From: Symsagittifera roscoffensis
Lineage: Eukaryota > Xenacoelomorpha > Acoela > Convolutidae
Reading direction: 5' to 3'
NCBI RefSeq assembly: GCF_963678635.1
Contig: NC_087071.1
Coordinates: forward strand, 24,809,821 to 24,873,820
Length of the DNA: 64,000 nt
Shown here: positions 46,201 through 57,695 of the stretch, piece after piece
Position numbering within the stretch: position 1 is the first letter of the stretch
Layout: each line of letters opens with the position of its first letter
Notes under the pieces: generated by a model
Told to the model about the DNA's origin: nothing
Seen by the model: the letters and a program-made list of their open reading frames with translations, nothing else
Databases searched by the model: none
Made by a program: the position numbers and the translations under genes

Positions 46201-47850
46201 AAAATTTTAAAATTTTTTAAACAAACTAATCCAGCTAAAAATCAAGCGAGCTATGCAAGCTTGGATACTACAAATCAGTCGAATTTTTAATTAGATGGTA
46301 CCAATTTGCGAAAATCTGTATTTTTTTCGATTTTTTCGAAGTAGAGTTTGAAGCTATTAAAGTTTTCAAATTGTTCCATAGACGGACTCTGTTCACAAAA
46401 ATATTAGGTTTTTTATTCAGGCTATTCGAGCTATGAACCAACTACATTCGCTTTGAAACTTTGAAATATATCAATTTATTTCATGGAATGATTCGGTTCG
46501 CAAAAAATTTAAAATTTTTTAAACAAACTAATCCAGCTAAAAATCAAGCGAGCTATGCAAGCTTGGATACTACAAATCAGTCGAGTTATTAATTAGATGG
46601 TACCAATTTGCGAAAATCTGTATTTTTTTTCGAAGTAGAGTTTGAAGCTATTAAGTTTTTCAAATTGTTCCATAGACGGACTCTGTTCACAAAAATATTA
46701 GGTTTTTTTATTCAGGCTGTTCGAGCTATGAAGCCAACTATATTCGCTTTGAAACTTTGAAATATATCAATTTATTTCATGGAATGATTCGGTTCGCAAA
46801 AATTTTAAAATTTTTTAAACAAACTAATCCAGCTGAGAATCTTCGAAAACTTTTATGCTATTTCCTCGACAGAATCGACTAGCAAAAAAAATAAGTTTTT
46901 AAAGCAAGCTATTCAAGCTCGAAATCTGGAAATAAGTCGAGTTATTAATTAGATGGTACCAATTTGCGAAAATCTTGATTTTTTTGAAGTAGAGTTTGAA
47001 GCTATTAAATTTTTCAAGTTAATCCATAGATGGACTCGGATGACCAAAATATAAGGTTTTTTATTCAAGCTATTCGAGTTATGAAGCCAACTATATTCGC
47101 TTTGAAACTTTGAAATAAATCAAATTATTTCATGGAATGATTCGGTTCGCAAAAATTTTAAAATTTTTTAAACAAACTAATCCAGCTAAAAATCAAGCGA
47201 GCTATGCAAGCTTGGATACTACAAATCAGTCGAATTTTTAATTAGATGGTACCAATTTGCGAAAATCTGTATTTTTTTCGAAGTAGAGTTTGAAGCTATT
47301 AAATTTTTCAAATTGTTCCATAGACGGACTCTGTTCACAAAAATATTAGGTTTTTTATTCAGGCTATTCGAGCTATGAACCAACTACATTCGCTTTGAAA
47401 CTTTGAAATATATCAATTTATTTCATGGAATGATTCGGTTCGCAAAAAGATTAAAATTTTTTAAACAAACTAATCCAGCTAAAAATCAAGCGAGCTATGC
47501 AAGCTTGGATACTACAAATCAGTCGAGTTATTAATTAGATGGTACCAATTTGCGAAAATCTGTATTTTTTTCGAAGTAGAGTTTGAAGCTATTAAGTTTT
47601 TCAAATTGTTCCATAGACGGACTCTGTTCACAAAAATTTTAGGTTTTTTTATTCAGGCTATTCGAGCTATGAACCAACTACATTCGCTTTGAAACTTTGA
47701 AATATATCAATTTATTTCTTGGAATGATTCGGTTCGCAAAAAATTTTAAAATTTTTTAAACAAACTATTCCAGCTGAGAATCTTCGAAAGCTTTTATGTT
47801 ATTTCCTCGACAGAATCGACTAGCAAAAAAAATTAAGTTTTTAAAGCAAG
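40291..47850. repeat. Satellite B higher-order array of 293/354-bp units
   Basis: Using the AGATGGTACC string as anchor, its copies lie at 40401, 40754, 41108, 41401, 41756, 42110, 42403, 42757, 43110, 43403, 43696, 44050, 44403, 44696, 44998, 45354, 45647, 46000, 46293, 46595, 46951, 47244 and 47537. Intervals are nearly all 293 or 353-356 bp (two are 302 bp, carrying a small internal duplication). The long unit holds four monomers; the short one lacks about 61 bp by fusion of two monomers. A 1597-bp block (44403-45999) repeats directly at 46000-47596, and a 1293-bp step links two identical segments at 42757 and 44050. This is the young, homogenised part of the satellite. Confidence 0.9.
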
Positions 47851-50800
47851 CTATTCAACCTTCGAATCTTTGAAATCTCCCAAGTTTTTTCGTAGACTGA
47901 ATCAGTTCACAAAAATCTTTAATTTTTCTTAAGGAACTATCAAAGCCATTAAAGATTTTAAAAAAGTTTTCTAAGACGGAGACGGCGGTTTGCGCATAAC
48001 TGAGTTCTTTTAGGCCAGCTATGAAAGCTTTGAAACTTTTAAATAGCTTAGGTCATTTCAAAGACTGAGGCGGTTCGCGCAGAAATTAAGTTTTTGTAAG
48101 CCAGCAATGGCAGCTTTAAAATACTGAAATAATTCAAATTATTTCTTGGACTGATTCGGCTCGCAAAAATTTTAAGCTTTTTTCAACAAGCTTTTTCCAA
48201 CTAAGAATATTTGAAGATTTTCATGTCATTTTCTCGACAGAATTGATTAGCGAATTATTTAGATGGTACCAATTGGTAAAAAATTTGATTTTTTTGAGCA
48301 AGCTATTCAATCTTCGAATCTTTGAAATAATCCAAGTTATTTCGTAGACTGATTCAGTTCACAAAAAATTAAAATTTTTTAAAGGAGCTATTGAAGCTAT
48401 TAAGTTTTTCAAGTTAATTAATAGATGGAATCAGCTTAAGCAAAGCAAGTATTCTAGGCAAACTATTCAACCTTCGAATCTTTGAAGTCTTCCAAATTTT
48501 TTGGTAGACTGAATCAGTTCACAAAAAATTAAATTTTTCTAAAGAAGCTATTGAAGTCATGACATTTTTCAAATTAATTCATAGAGGGAGTAAAAATGCC
48601 AAAATTTTAAGTTCGCTCAAAATCAAAATCTAAGGTGCAAAAAGTTTATTCTCTTAAGCCAGCTATGTGAGCTTTGAAACTTTGAAACAACTCATGTTTT
48701 TTCATGGACTGATTCGGTTCGCAAAAAATTGAAGTTTTTTAAAACAAATTACTCCAGCTAAGAATCAAGCGAACTATTCATGCTTGTAATCTAGAAAAAC
48801 GTCGAGTGAATAATTAGATGATACCAAATTGCAAAAATCTCGATTTTTTTGAGGTAGAATTTGAAGCTAATAAATTTTTCAAGTTGTTCCATAGATGGAT
48901 TTGGTTCACCAAAATATTAGGTTTTTTATTAAAGCTATTTGAGCTCTGAAGCCAACTATATACGCTTTGAAACTTTGAAATATATCAATTTATTTTATGG
49001 AATGATTCGGTTTGCAAAAATTCTAAAAATTTTTAAACAAACTAATCCAGCTAAAAATCAAGCGAGCTATGCAAGCTTGGATACTACAAATCAGTCGAGT
49101 TATTAATTAGATGGTACCAATTTGCGAAAATCTGTCTTTTTTTCGAAGTAGAGTTTGAAGCTATTAAATTTTTCAAGTTGTTCCATAGATGGACTCGGAT
49201 GACCAAAATATTAGGTTTTTTATTCAAGCTATTCGAGTTATGAAGCCAACTATATTCGCTTTGAAATTTTGAAATAAATCAATTTATTTCATGGAATGAT
49301 TCGGTTCGCAAAAAATTTAAAATTTTTTAAACAAACTAATCCAGCTGAGAATCTTCGAAAGCTTTTATGTTATTTCCTCGACAGAATCGACTAGCAACAA
49401 AAATTAAGTATTTAAAGCAAGCTATTCAAGCTCGAAATCTAGAAATAAGTCGAGTTATTAATTAGATGGTACCAATTTGCGAAAATCTGTATTTTTTTCG
49501 AAGTAGAGTTTGAAGCTATTAAATTTTTCAAATTGTTCCATAGACGGACTCTGTTCACAAAAATATTAGGTTTTTTATTCAGGCTATTCGAGCTATAAAG
49601 CCAACTATATTCGCTTTGAAACTTTGAAATAAATCAATTTATTTCATGAAATGTTTCGGTTCGCAAAAAATTTAAAATTTTTTAAACAAACTAATCCAGC
49701 TGAGAATCTTCGAAAGCTTTTATGTTATTTCCTCGACAGAATCGACTAGCAACAAAAATTAAGTATTTAAAGCAAGCTATTCAAGCTCGAAATCTAGAAA
49801 TAAGTCGAGTTATTAATTAGATGGTACCAATTTGCGAAAATCTTGATTTTTTTGAAGTAGAGTTCGAAGCTATTAAATTTTTCAAATTGTTCCATAGACG
49901 GACTCTGTTCACCAAAATATTAGGTTTTTTATTCAGGCTATTCGAGCTATGAAGCCAACTATATTCGCTTTGAAACTTTGAAATATATCAATTTATTTCA
50001 TGGAAAGATTCGGTTCGCAAAAAATTTAAAATTTTTTAAACAAAATAATCCAGCTGAGAATCTTCGAAAGCTTTTATGTTATTTCCTCGACAGAATCGAC
50101 TAGCAAAAAAATTTAAGTTTTAAAAGCAAGCTTTTCAAGCTCGAAATCTAGAAATAAGTCGAGTTATTAATTAGATGGTACCAATTTGCGAAAAACTTGA
50201 TTTTTTTGAAGTAGAGTTCGAAGCTATCAAATTTTTCAAATTGTTCCATAGACGGACTCTGTTCACCAAAATATTAGGTTTTTTATTCAGGCTATTCGAG
50301 CTATGAAGCCAACTATATTCGCTTTGAAACTTTGAAATATATCAATTTATTTCATGGAAAGATTCGGTTCGCAAAAAATTTAAAATTTTTTAAGCAAAAT
50401 AATCCAGCTGAGAATCTTCGAAAGCTTTTATGTTATTTCCTCGACAGAATCGACTAGCAAAAAAATTTAAGTTTTTAAAGCAAGCTTTTCAAGCTCGAAA
50501 TCTAGAAATAAGTCGAGTTATTAATTAGATGGTACCAATTTGCGAAAATCTTGATTTTTTTGAAGTAGAGTTTGAAGCTATTAAATTTTTCAAGTTGTTC
50601 CATAGATGGACTCGGATGACCAAAATATTAGGTTTTTAATTCAAGCTATTCGAGTTATGAAGCCAACTATATTCGCTCTGAAATTTTGAAATAAATCAAT
50701 TTGTTTCATGGAATGATTCGGTTCGCAAAAAATTCAAAATTTTTTAAACAAACTAATCCAGCTAAAAATCAAGCGAGATATGCAAGCTTGGATACTAAAA

Positions 50801-51934
50801 ATCAGTCGAGTTATTATTTAGATGGTACCAATTTGCGAAAATCTTGATTTTTTTGAAGTAGAGTTTGAAAATATTAAATTTTTCAAGTTGTTCCATAGAT
50901 GGACTCGGATGACCAAAATATTAGGTTTTTTTATTCAAGCTATTCGAGTTATGAAGCCAACTATATTCACTTTGAAACTTTGAAATAAATCAATTTGTTT
51001 CATGGAATGATTCGGTTCGCAAAAAATTCAAAATTTTTTAAACAAACTAATCCAGCTAAAAATCAAGCGAGATATGCAAGCTTGGATACTAAAAATCAGT
51101 CGAGTTATTATTTAGATGGTACCAATTTGCGAAAATCTGTATTTTTTTCGAAGTAGAGTTTGAAGCTATTAAATTTTTTTAATTGTTTCATAGACAGATT
51201 ACGTTTTTTAATCAGGCTATTCTAGCTATGAAGCCAACTATATTCGCTTTGAAACTTTGAAATATATCATTTTATTTCATGGAATGATTCGGTTCGCAAA
51301 AAATCTAAAAATTTTTAAACAAAATAATCCAGCTGAGAATCTTCGAAAGCTTTAATGTTATTTCCTCGACAGAATCGACTAGCAAAAAAATTTAAGTTTT
51401 TAAAGCAAGCTATTCAAGCTCGAAATCTAGAAATAAGTCGAGTTATTAATTAGATGGTACCAATTTGCGAAAATCTTGGTTTTTTTGAAGTAGAGTTTGA
51501 AGCTATTAAATTTTTCAAGTTGTTCCATAGATGGACTCGGATGACCAAAATTTTAGGTTTTTTATTCAAGCTATTCGAGTTATGAAGCCAACTATATTCG
51601 CTTTGAAACTTTGAAATAAATCAATTTATTTCATGGAATGATTCGGTTTGCAAAAATTTTAAAATTTTAAACAAACTAATCCAGCTGAGAATCTTTATGC
51701 TAAGTTTTAAGTTTTTTATGCTATTTACTCGAGAGAATCGATTTGCAAAAAGTTTAAGTTTGTAAAGCAAGCTACTCGAGCTTGGAATCCAGAAATTAGT
51801 CGAGTTAATAATTAGATGGTACCAATTTGAAAAAAGTTAGATTTTTTCGAAAGGAGCTTTTGAAGCTATTAAATTTTTCAAGGTATTTTGTAGACTGAAT
51901 AGGTTCGCTAAAAATTTGGGTATTTTAATCAAGA
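47851..51934. repeat. Satellite B, second copy of the block and right edge
   Basis: 47857 onward duplicates 39441 onward (offset 8416). After an extra piece of about 293 bp (near 48031-48330) the offset becomes 8709 (48800 matches 40091). The long and short units then resume from about 49.1 to 51.6 kb and degrade toward 51.93 kb, where element 2 begins. No gene-like frame. Confidence 0.85.
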
Positions 51935-51937
51935 TAA

Positions 51938-53090
51938 TGTAGTATTGAAAATACTACACAGACAAAAGACCCTTGCCTTAATTGTTTATTTAACGACCCA
52001 ATTCTAAATTGGAGCGTGCCATTTAAATTAAAGCCTCTTTTCACTAAATCAGATATTGACTGATTTACTCTTATTAGGACTATAAAATCTTGTTTTGAAA
52101 ATCCAATACTTTTTAAATACTTGTCCAACTTTTCTCATTTTTTCATACTCACTATTTTAAAAGGGCGGCGATTATTAACACTTCCCTTTTAATTTTAAAT
52201 TGAAACAATATGGATAAATATTTAGCAGTCTTGCCGGCAGCACTGAAGTTCTCCTTGCTTTGATTAAGCAGAGATGCACCTGCAATATGATGCATCAGAG
52301 AAAGTAATATGAATTTTAACTCAGACATAACTGAAGGCTGCGGTTTTAATCAAAGAGGACAATAATTTAAAGATAATTGATTTGAAAAAATCAAAAAAAA
52401 AAACTAGTTGAAAATTCCCTTAGAAGAAAGGGAAAATAAAGGAGCAGGTGAAACCTGAATAATTAAAGATTGAATCAGCCGCCGGCTTATGCTTACGAGC
52501 GAAAAGACTGGCCTGAAATCTTCAGAGTTTCATTTTGCTCAGTAAGCAGCAAGTCAGATCTCTTCAGTCAGATCTTTTCAAAATAATTAATTTTTCTTTA
52601 CTGCCTTTACAGTAAATTTAAACTAGCCTTTTTCACAAATAGAATAGAGAATACAGTCTCATCTAAAGTTCGATAAAATTATAAATCGAGATAATCAAGA
52701 TACCCACACCTGAGGAAGTCTGGACTACAAAAACCCAAAGGACTACATCAAGACGATACTGACGACCAAACCAGAAGTGTCGAAGTGGATACAATCAAGG
52801 GCGACCCAAGAATACTAATCAGCCATCGACCTTAGTAAGAAGACAAAATATTGATGAACAAAATAAGATTAACTCAACCTCCACTCATAGGTATACTTCT
52901 TTAAGGTGTTCGATTCGTTCATATAATCTAATAACCCAGTGCTTTGTATTTGACCAACTAATTAATTCATAACTTTTCTAGCTATTGTTTCTACTCTAAC
53001 TTTTGTCAAGACAACTTGACGATCTAAGGTGAGACTTCTAACTTAGGATAAAGTTACTAAGCATTCAACCAGCAATGATCGCTAAGTAAA
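51938..53090 (+). repeat. Element 2 5' LTR (candidate)
   Basis: Inferred from the satellite break and TG at 51938 on the left and the primer site at 53093 on the right. The left edge is a perfect 9-bp inverted repeat (TGTAGTATT, GAA, AATACTACA, 51938-51958). A TATAAAA at 52081-52087 and an AATAAA near 52432 could serve as promoter and poly(A) signal. The right end does not show a clear CA, and the partner LTR is outside the window, so the boundaries are provisional. Confidence 0.5.
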
Positions 53091-53092
53091 AC

Positions 53093-53107
53093 TGGTGCGA
53101 CCGCAGC
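53093..53107 (+). other. Element 2 primer binding site
   Basis: TGGTGCGACCGCAGC shares its first ten bases with the primer site of element 1. This marks the LTR/leader boundary of element 2 and suggests the two elements use the same tRNA. Confidence 0.65.
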
Positions 53108-54462
53108 AGAGAACTACTCCTTAAGAAATTCCTCCTTCCAACAAACTCGAAACAGCTTTTAAAATTCAAAAAAATATGTTAATATTAGGATCTGTGAATA
53201 CTTGTCAGATTAGTTTCCAGCCTCAAAAAGCCAGAGACAATGGGTATCTTTCAATAGAAACACAACATCATTGTCTTCTACTTGACAGATATTGCTAATA
53301 GGGTTCTTGCGATAAGTATCCCCTGCGCTAGCAGTCGTCCACGCTATTCCTCCACCTCGAGGTCTATTATACGGCTTTCTAACTGACATTAGCTCATGAA
53401 CTTAACTATTATCAGTTATTATAATAATATATAAAATTTCTGAAAGAATCGTCCTCTGCCTAAGTCCGCTAGTAAGATATACCCGTTTTTCCAGTAACCC
53501 ACTAGATATATGCCGAAACTTCAGTTTAAAGTTATTATCACTAAAATTAGCTAAATTCTGTATTCAAATATAGTGCTCAAAAACTTATTAAATATCTTCA
53601 TTTATTTTTTCGAGGGGGTTAAGTGGTCATATGTGCGATCTAAGAGTACCCTAAATTGTATGATAAATTGAATTCTTCATCAAATTATCTCAAACCATCC
53701 ACGCTTGTTGCTATTTATTCTAATCCTTCATCATTTCTCGAGGTTTATCCTCAACTTTTCTTAAATTGATTTTAATTTTATCCACCTTAACGTAACTTAA
53801 ACCTAAATCATCCATCAGTAAAGCTACCAATTACTGAAACTAAGGAACAAAAGAACAAAAACCAAGAAGGAAGGAACGGATTTGGTTGTTTTTTAATAAA
53901 TCATTGGTTTTTTATGAGACAGTTTAAATATACACCTAATAAACAATAAGAATACGCACTAAAACCCATCCTAAACGTTAACCACATAACACCAAACACC
54001 AAGTTTTTGTTTCAGCACAAAAATATCAGGTTTCACAACCAAAACTAATTCTAAAACACTGACACATCCACTCGATATTGATAAACTAGGTTTCATATGA
54101 TAGCATAAGCACTAAAAAAATAATTTTTACCAGCCAAAATTTTTGGTTTCAGTCTAGGTTTCAGTTTTAGGGTCAAACGTTTTAGTTAAAATAAGTATAG
54201 TTTCCGGTCACAATTTTAAGTTTCTGTAAACGGATTCGGGTAAAAGAGCAAAAGTTGAACTAGTGAAACCCAAAATTGGATACCATAAGTCTCTAACATC
54301 TTATGGTATATCACTAACACTGAAAAACATCATATTAGCATACTAGCATAACAACCTAACGACGATAAACACGAATTATGGTCTTTTTTTGACAATATAA
54401 TCCAGAAATTGACACAATTCTTCAGCAAATAAAAATACCAAATAACATAATTTCTATACCTC
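53108..54462 (+). other. Element 2 leader upstream of the tandem array
   Basis: About 1.35 kb without a convincing gene. It contains the first copy of a roughly 180-bp cassette (53717-53898) that recurs at 59590 and 60219. It also has a perfect 10-bp hairpin at 54280-54309 (ATACCATAAG and CTTATGGTAT, 10-nt loop), and several GGTTTCAG/AGGTTTCA motifs near 54030-54180. Confidence 0.6.
53717..53898 (+). repeat. 180-bp leader cassette, copy 1
   Basis: This segment begins ATTCTAATCCTTCATC and ends GGTTGTTTTTTAAT. Near-identical copies lie at 59590-59770 and 60219-60400. Here it sits in its presumed original leader position. Confidence 0.8.
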
Positions 54463-54679
54463 AAGAACGATTGATTGCTTCACTCCCGACTGCTTTTTGA
54501 TATCATAATATACCCAAGCACAAAATTACTTGCATTTTAATCAATTTTTATGAGAATAACAAATTTTTCCTCAATAAAATTTAAATCATAACAAGTTTAT
54601 AAGAAAATTTTAAATAATCCTTATATTGTTTGTCATCACCTAGATAAAAATTTATAAATCAAAAATGATTTAGAATGCA

Positions 54680-54978
54680 ATGACAAATTTTTATAAAGTA
54701 AATACAACAGCATTTAACTTAAAACTAAAATTGAAAAAGAAATCCACAAAAATTATTTGATATATCACCAATATCCAAAAGGATCAAATCACAATTTTGT
54801 CCAAACACCCACACAAAAATTTTCACGAACTAACTATTCTCTCCCGCAGCAATAACCCAGAGATAAATTCTATCTTAAAAAAAGCTTAAACAGTCCCATA
54901 GCACTATTGATCTATCTAATAAAAATTTGTTTTCATTGAACCCAGCAAATCTCACAGTAATTTGATTACAATTATTTC
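54680..54978 (+). pseudogene. Leader 94-codon ORF, unit 1 (broken)
   Basis: Equivalent of the 94-codon frame intact in the following units. Here a TGA replaces the Trp codon in the WYIT stretch, and one extra A in a poly-A run shifts the frame further on. Confidence 0.7.
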
Positions 54979-55058
54979 AGTCCTTACAAATGATCAGTAC
55001 ACAACACATCCAAACCCTTTATATATTGTTAACAAAACTTTGAGTGTATTAAATAAAG

Positions 55059-55388
55059 ATGGCAAACGTAGTAACATACCCAGATTTAGCTCTCGAAAAA
55101 TTTACCGGCTTAGATCCATTTGAAGATGCAAGAGATTTTTTTTGATATAGTAGAGAAAAAGATAGCATTTTCCCTAGGCACTAGACCAGCAGACGTAGGT
55201 GTCGAACAGGACGCATATGATAACAGACAAAGAGCCTTATTTGGTTCGATATTAAGAGGTCCAGCCGCTCAATGGTAACAGGGATTAGCAGCAAAGTTAA
55301 CTTGGAACGAGATAAGAGATCAATTCATAGATAGATTCACCGCAAGAACGATTAATTGTTTCACTCCCGAATGCTTTTTGATATCATA
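55059..55388 (+). pseudogene. gag: Gag N-terminal fragment, unit 1 (broken)
   Basis: Same 109-codon frame as in the other units, but an extra T in a poly-T run near 55137-55145 shifts the frame and a TAA occurs in the AQWYQ region near 55276. It is the only clearly disabled one of the five full gag fragments. Confidence 0.8.
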
Positions 55389-55560
55389 ATATACCCATGC
55401 ACAAAATTACTTGCATTTTAATCATTTTTTATTAGAAACACAAATTTTACCTCAACAGAATTTAAATTATAACAAGTTCGTAAGAAAATTTTAAATAACC
55501 CTTATATTGTTTGTCATCACCTAGATAAATATTTATAACTCAAAAATGATGTAGAATGCT

Positions 55561-55845
55561 ATGACAAATTTTTATAAAGTAAAAACAACAGCATTTAACT
55601 TAAAACTAAAATTGAAAAAGAAATCCACAAAAATTATTTGGTATATCACCAATATCCAAAAGGATCAAATCACAATTTTGTCCAAACACCCACACAAAAA
55701 TATTCACGAACTAACTATTCTCTCCCGCAGCAATAACCCAGAGATAAATTCTATCTTAAAAAAGCTTAAACAGTCCCATAGCACTCTTGATCTATCTAAC
55801 AAAAATTTGTTTTCATTGAACCCAGCAAATCTCACAGTAATTTGA
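55561..55845 (+). CDS. Leader ORF, 94 aa, unit 2, unknown
   Basis: A 94-codon frame 93 nt upstream of the gag fragment in the same unit. The product is basic (KLKLKKKSTK near residues 15-24) with a HELTILSRSNN stretch and a Leu-rich C-terminus. It has no signal peptide or membrane segment. The same frame is intact in units 2-5. Because the units are recent copies, this does not by itself prove selection. It may be an upstream leader peptide of the retroelement or a chance frame. I recognise no family. Confidence 0.35.
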   Translation: MTNFYKVKTTAFNLKLKLKKKSTKIIWYITNIQKDQITILSKHPHKNIHELTILSRSNNPEINSILKKLKQSHSTLDLSNKNLFSLNPANLTVI

Positions 55846-55938
55846 TAACAATTATTTCAGTCCTTACAAATGATCAGTACACAACACATCCAAACCCTTT
55901 ATATACTGTTAACAAAACTTTGAGTGTATTAAATAAAG

Positions 55939-56268
55939 ATGGCAAACGTAGTAACATACCCAGATTTAGCTCTCAAAAAATTTACCGGCTTAGATCCATA
56001 TGAAGATGCAAGAGATTTTCTTGATATAGTAGAAAAAAAGATAGCATTTTCCCTAGGCACTAGACCAGCAGACGCAGGTGACGAACAGGACGCATATGAT
56101 AACAGACAAAGAGCCTTATTTGGTTCGATATTAGGAGGTCCAGCCGCTCAATGGTATCAGGGATTAGCAGCAAATTTGACTTGGAACGAGATAAGAGATC
56201 AATTCATAGATAGATTCACCGCAAGAACGATTAATTGCTTCACTCCCGAATGCTTTTTGATATCATAA
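55939..56268 (+). CDS. gag: Truncated Gag N-terminal protein, 109 aa, unit 2
   Basis: It begins MANVVTYPDLALKKFTGLDP and contains FLDIVEKKIAFSLGTRP and GPAAQWYQGL, features of the capsid start of Ty3/gypsy Gag (retrotransposon gag domain), with the W-x-x-I-x-x-x-F motif in WNEIRDQF. After about residue 97 the true Gag sequence is replaced by a short RTINCFTPECFLIS tail translated from the repeated leader. The frame has its own ATG and stop. It might make a short capsid fragment that could interfere with particle assembly, but that is speculation. Confidence 0.7.
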   Translation: MANVVTYPDLALKKFTGLDPYEDARDFLDIVEKKIAFSLGTRPADAGDEQDAYDNRQRALFGSILGGPAAQWYQGLAANLTWNEIRDQFIDRFTARTINCFTPECFLIS

Positions 56269-56439
56269 TATACCCAAGCACAAAATTACTTGCATTTTAA
56301 TCATTTTTTATTAGAAACACAAATTTCACCTCAACAGAATTTAAATCATAACAAGTTCATAAGAAAATTTTAAATAATCCTCATATTGTTTGTCATCAAC
56401 TAGATAAATATTTATAACTCAAAAATGATGTAGAATGCT

Positions 56440-56724
56440 ATGACAAATTTTTATAAAGTAAATACAACAGCCTTTAACTTAAAACTAAAATTGAAAAAGA
56501 AATCCACAAAAATTATTTGGTATATCACCAATATCCAAAATGATCAAATCACAATTTTGTCCAAACACCCACACAAAAATATTCACGAACTAACTATTCT
56601 CTCCCGCAGCAATAACCCAGAGATAAATTCTATCTTAAAAAAGCTTAAACAGTCCCATAGCACTATTGATCTATCTAACAAAAAGTTGTTTTCATTGAAC
56701 CCAGCAAATCTCACAGTAATTTGA
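56440..56724 (+). CDS. Leader ORF, 94 aa, unit 3, unknown
   Basis: Third-unit copy of the 94-codon frame, differing from unit 2 by a few substitutions (for example Asn for Lys in the KTTAF and QKDQ positions). The frame is intact, and its relation to the downstream gag fragment is the same. No recognised function. Confidence 0.35.
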   Translation: MTNFYKVNTTAFNLKLKLKKKSTKIIWYITNIQNDQITILSKHPHKNIHELTILSRSNNPEINSILKKLKQSHSTIDLSNKKLFSLNPANLTVI

Positions 56725-56817
56725 TAACAATTATTTCAGTCCTTACAAATGATCAGTACACAACACATCCAAACCCTTTATATACTGTTAACAAAACTTT
56801 GAGTGTATTAAATAAAG

Positions 56818-57147
56818 ATGGCAAACGTAGTAACATACCCAGATTTAGCTCTCAAAAAATTTACCGGCTTAGATCCATATGAAGATGCAAGAGATTTTCT
56901 TGATATAGTAGAAAAAAAGATAGCATTTTCCCTAGGCACTAGACCAGCAGACGCAGGTGACGAACAGGACGCATATGATAACAGACAAAGAGCCTTATTT
57001 GGTTCGATATTAGGAGGTCCAGCCGCTCAATGGTATCAGGGATTAGCAGCAAATTTGACTTGGAACGAGATAAGAGATCAATTCATAGATAGATTCACCG
57101 AAAGAACGATTAATTGCTTCACTCCCGAATGCTTTTTGATATCATAA
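56818..57147 (+). CDS. gag: Truncated Gag N-terminal protein, 109 aa, unit 3
   Basis: Near-identical to the unit 2 fragment. The only protein change I note is Glu for Ala just before the RTINC junction, where the junction base differs. ATG, frame and stop are intact. Confidence 0.7.
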   Translation: MANVVTYPDLALKKFTGLDPYEDARDFLDIVEKKIAFSLGTRPADAGDEQDAYDNRQRALFGSILGGPAAQWYQGLAANLTWNEIRDQFIDRFTERTINCFTPECFLIS

Positions 57148-57318
57148 TATACCCAAGCACAAAATTACTTGCATTTTAATCATTTTTTATTAGAAACACA
57201 AATTTCACCTCAACAGAATTTAAATCATAACAAGTTCATAAGAAAATTTTAAATAATCCTCATATTGTTTGTCATCAACTAGATAAATATTTATAACTCA
57301 AAAATGATGTAGAATGCT

Positions 57319-57603
57319 ATGACAAATTTTTATAAAGTAAATACAACAGCCTTTAACTTAAAACTAAAACTGAAAAAGAAATCCACAAAAATTATTTGGT
57401 ATATCACCAATATCCAAAATTATCAAATCACAATTTTGTCCAAAAACCCACACAAAAATATTCACGAACTAACTATTCTCTCCCGCAGCAATAACCCAGG
57501 GATAAATTCTATCTTAAAAAAGCTTAAACAGCCCCATAGCACTATTGATCTATCTAATAAAAATTTGTTTTCATTGAACCCAGCAAATCTCACAGTAATT
57601 TGA
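57319..57603 (+). CDS. Leader ORF, 94 aa, unit 4, unknown
   Basis: Fourth-unit copy of the 94-codon frame, intact, with a handful of substitutions (for example Tyr for Asp in QNYQ, Asn for His in SKNP). No recognised function. Confidence 0.35.
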   Translation: MTNFYKVNTTAFNLKLKLKKKSTKIIWYITNIQNYQITILSKNPHKNIHELTILSRSNNPGINSILKKLKQPHSTIDLSNKNLFSLNPANLTVI

Positions 57604-57695
57604 TTACAATTATTTCAGTCCTACAAAAGATCAGTACACAACACATCCAAACCCTTTATATACTGTTAACAAAACTTTGAGGGTATTAAATAAAG

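Noticed and set aside
28984-51934. CRISPR-like array
   Set aside because: Repeats are long, AT-rich and degenerate without unique spacers; this is satellite DNA in a eukaryotic context.
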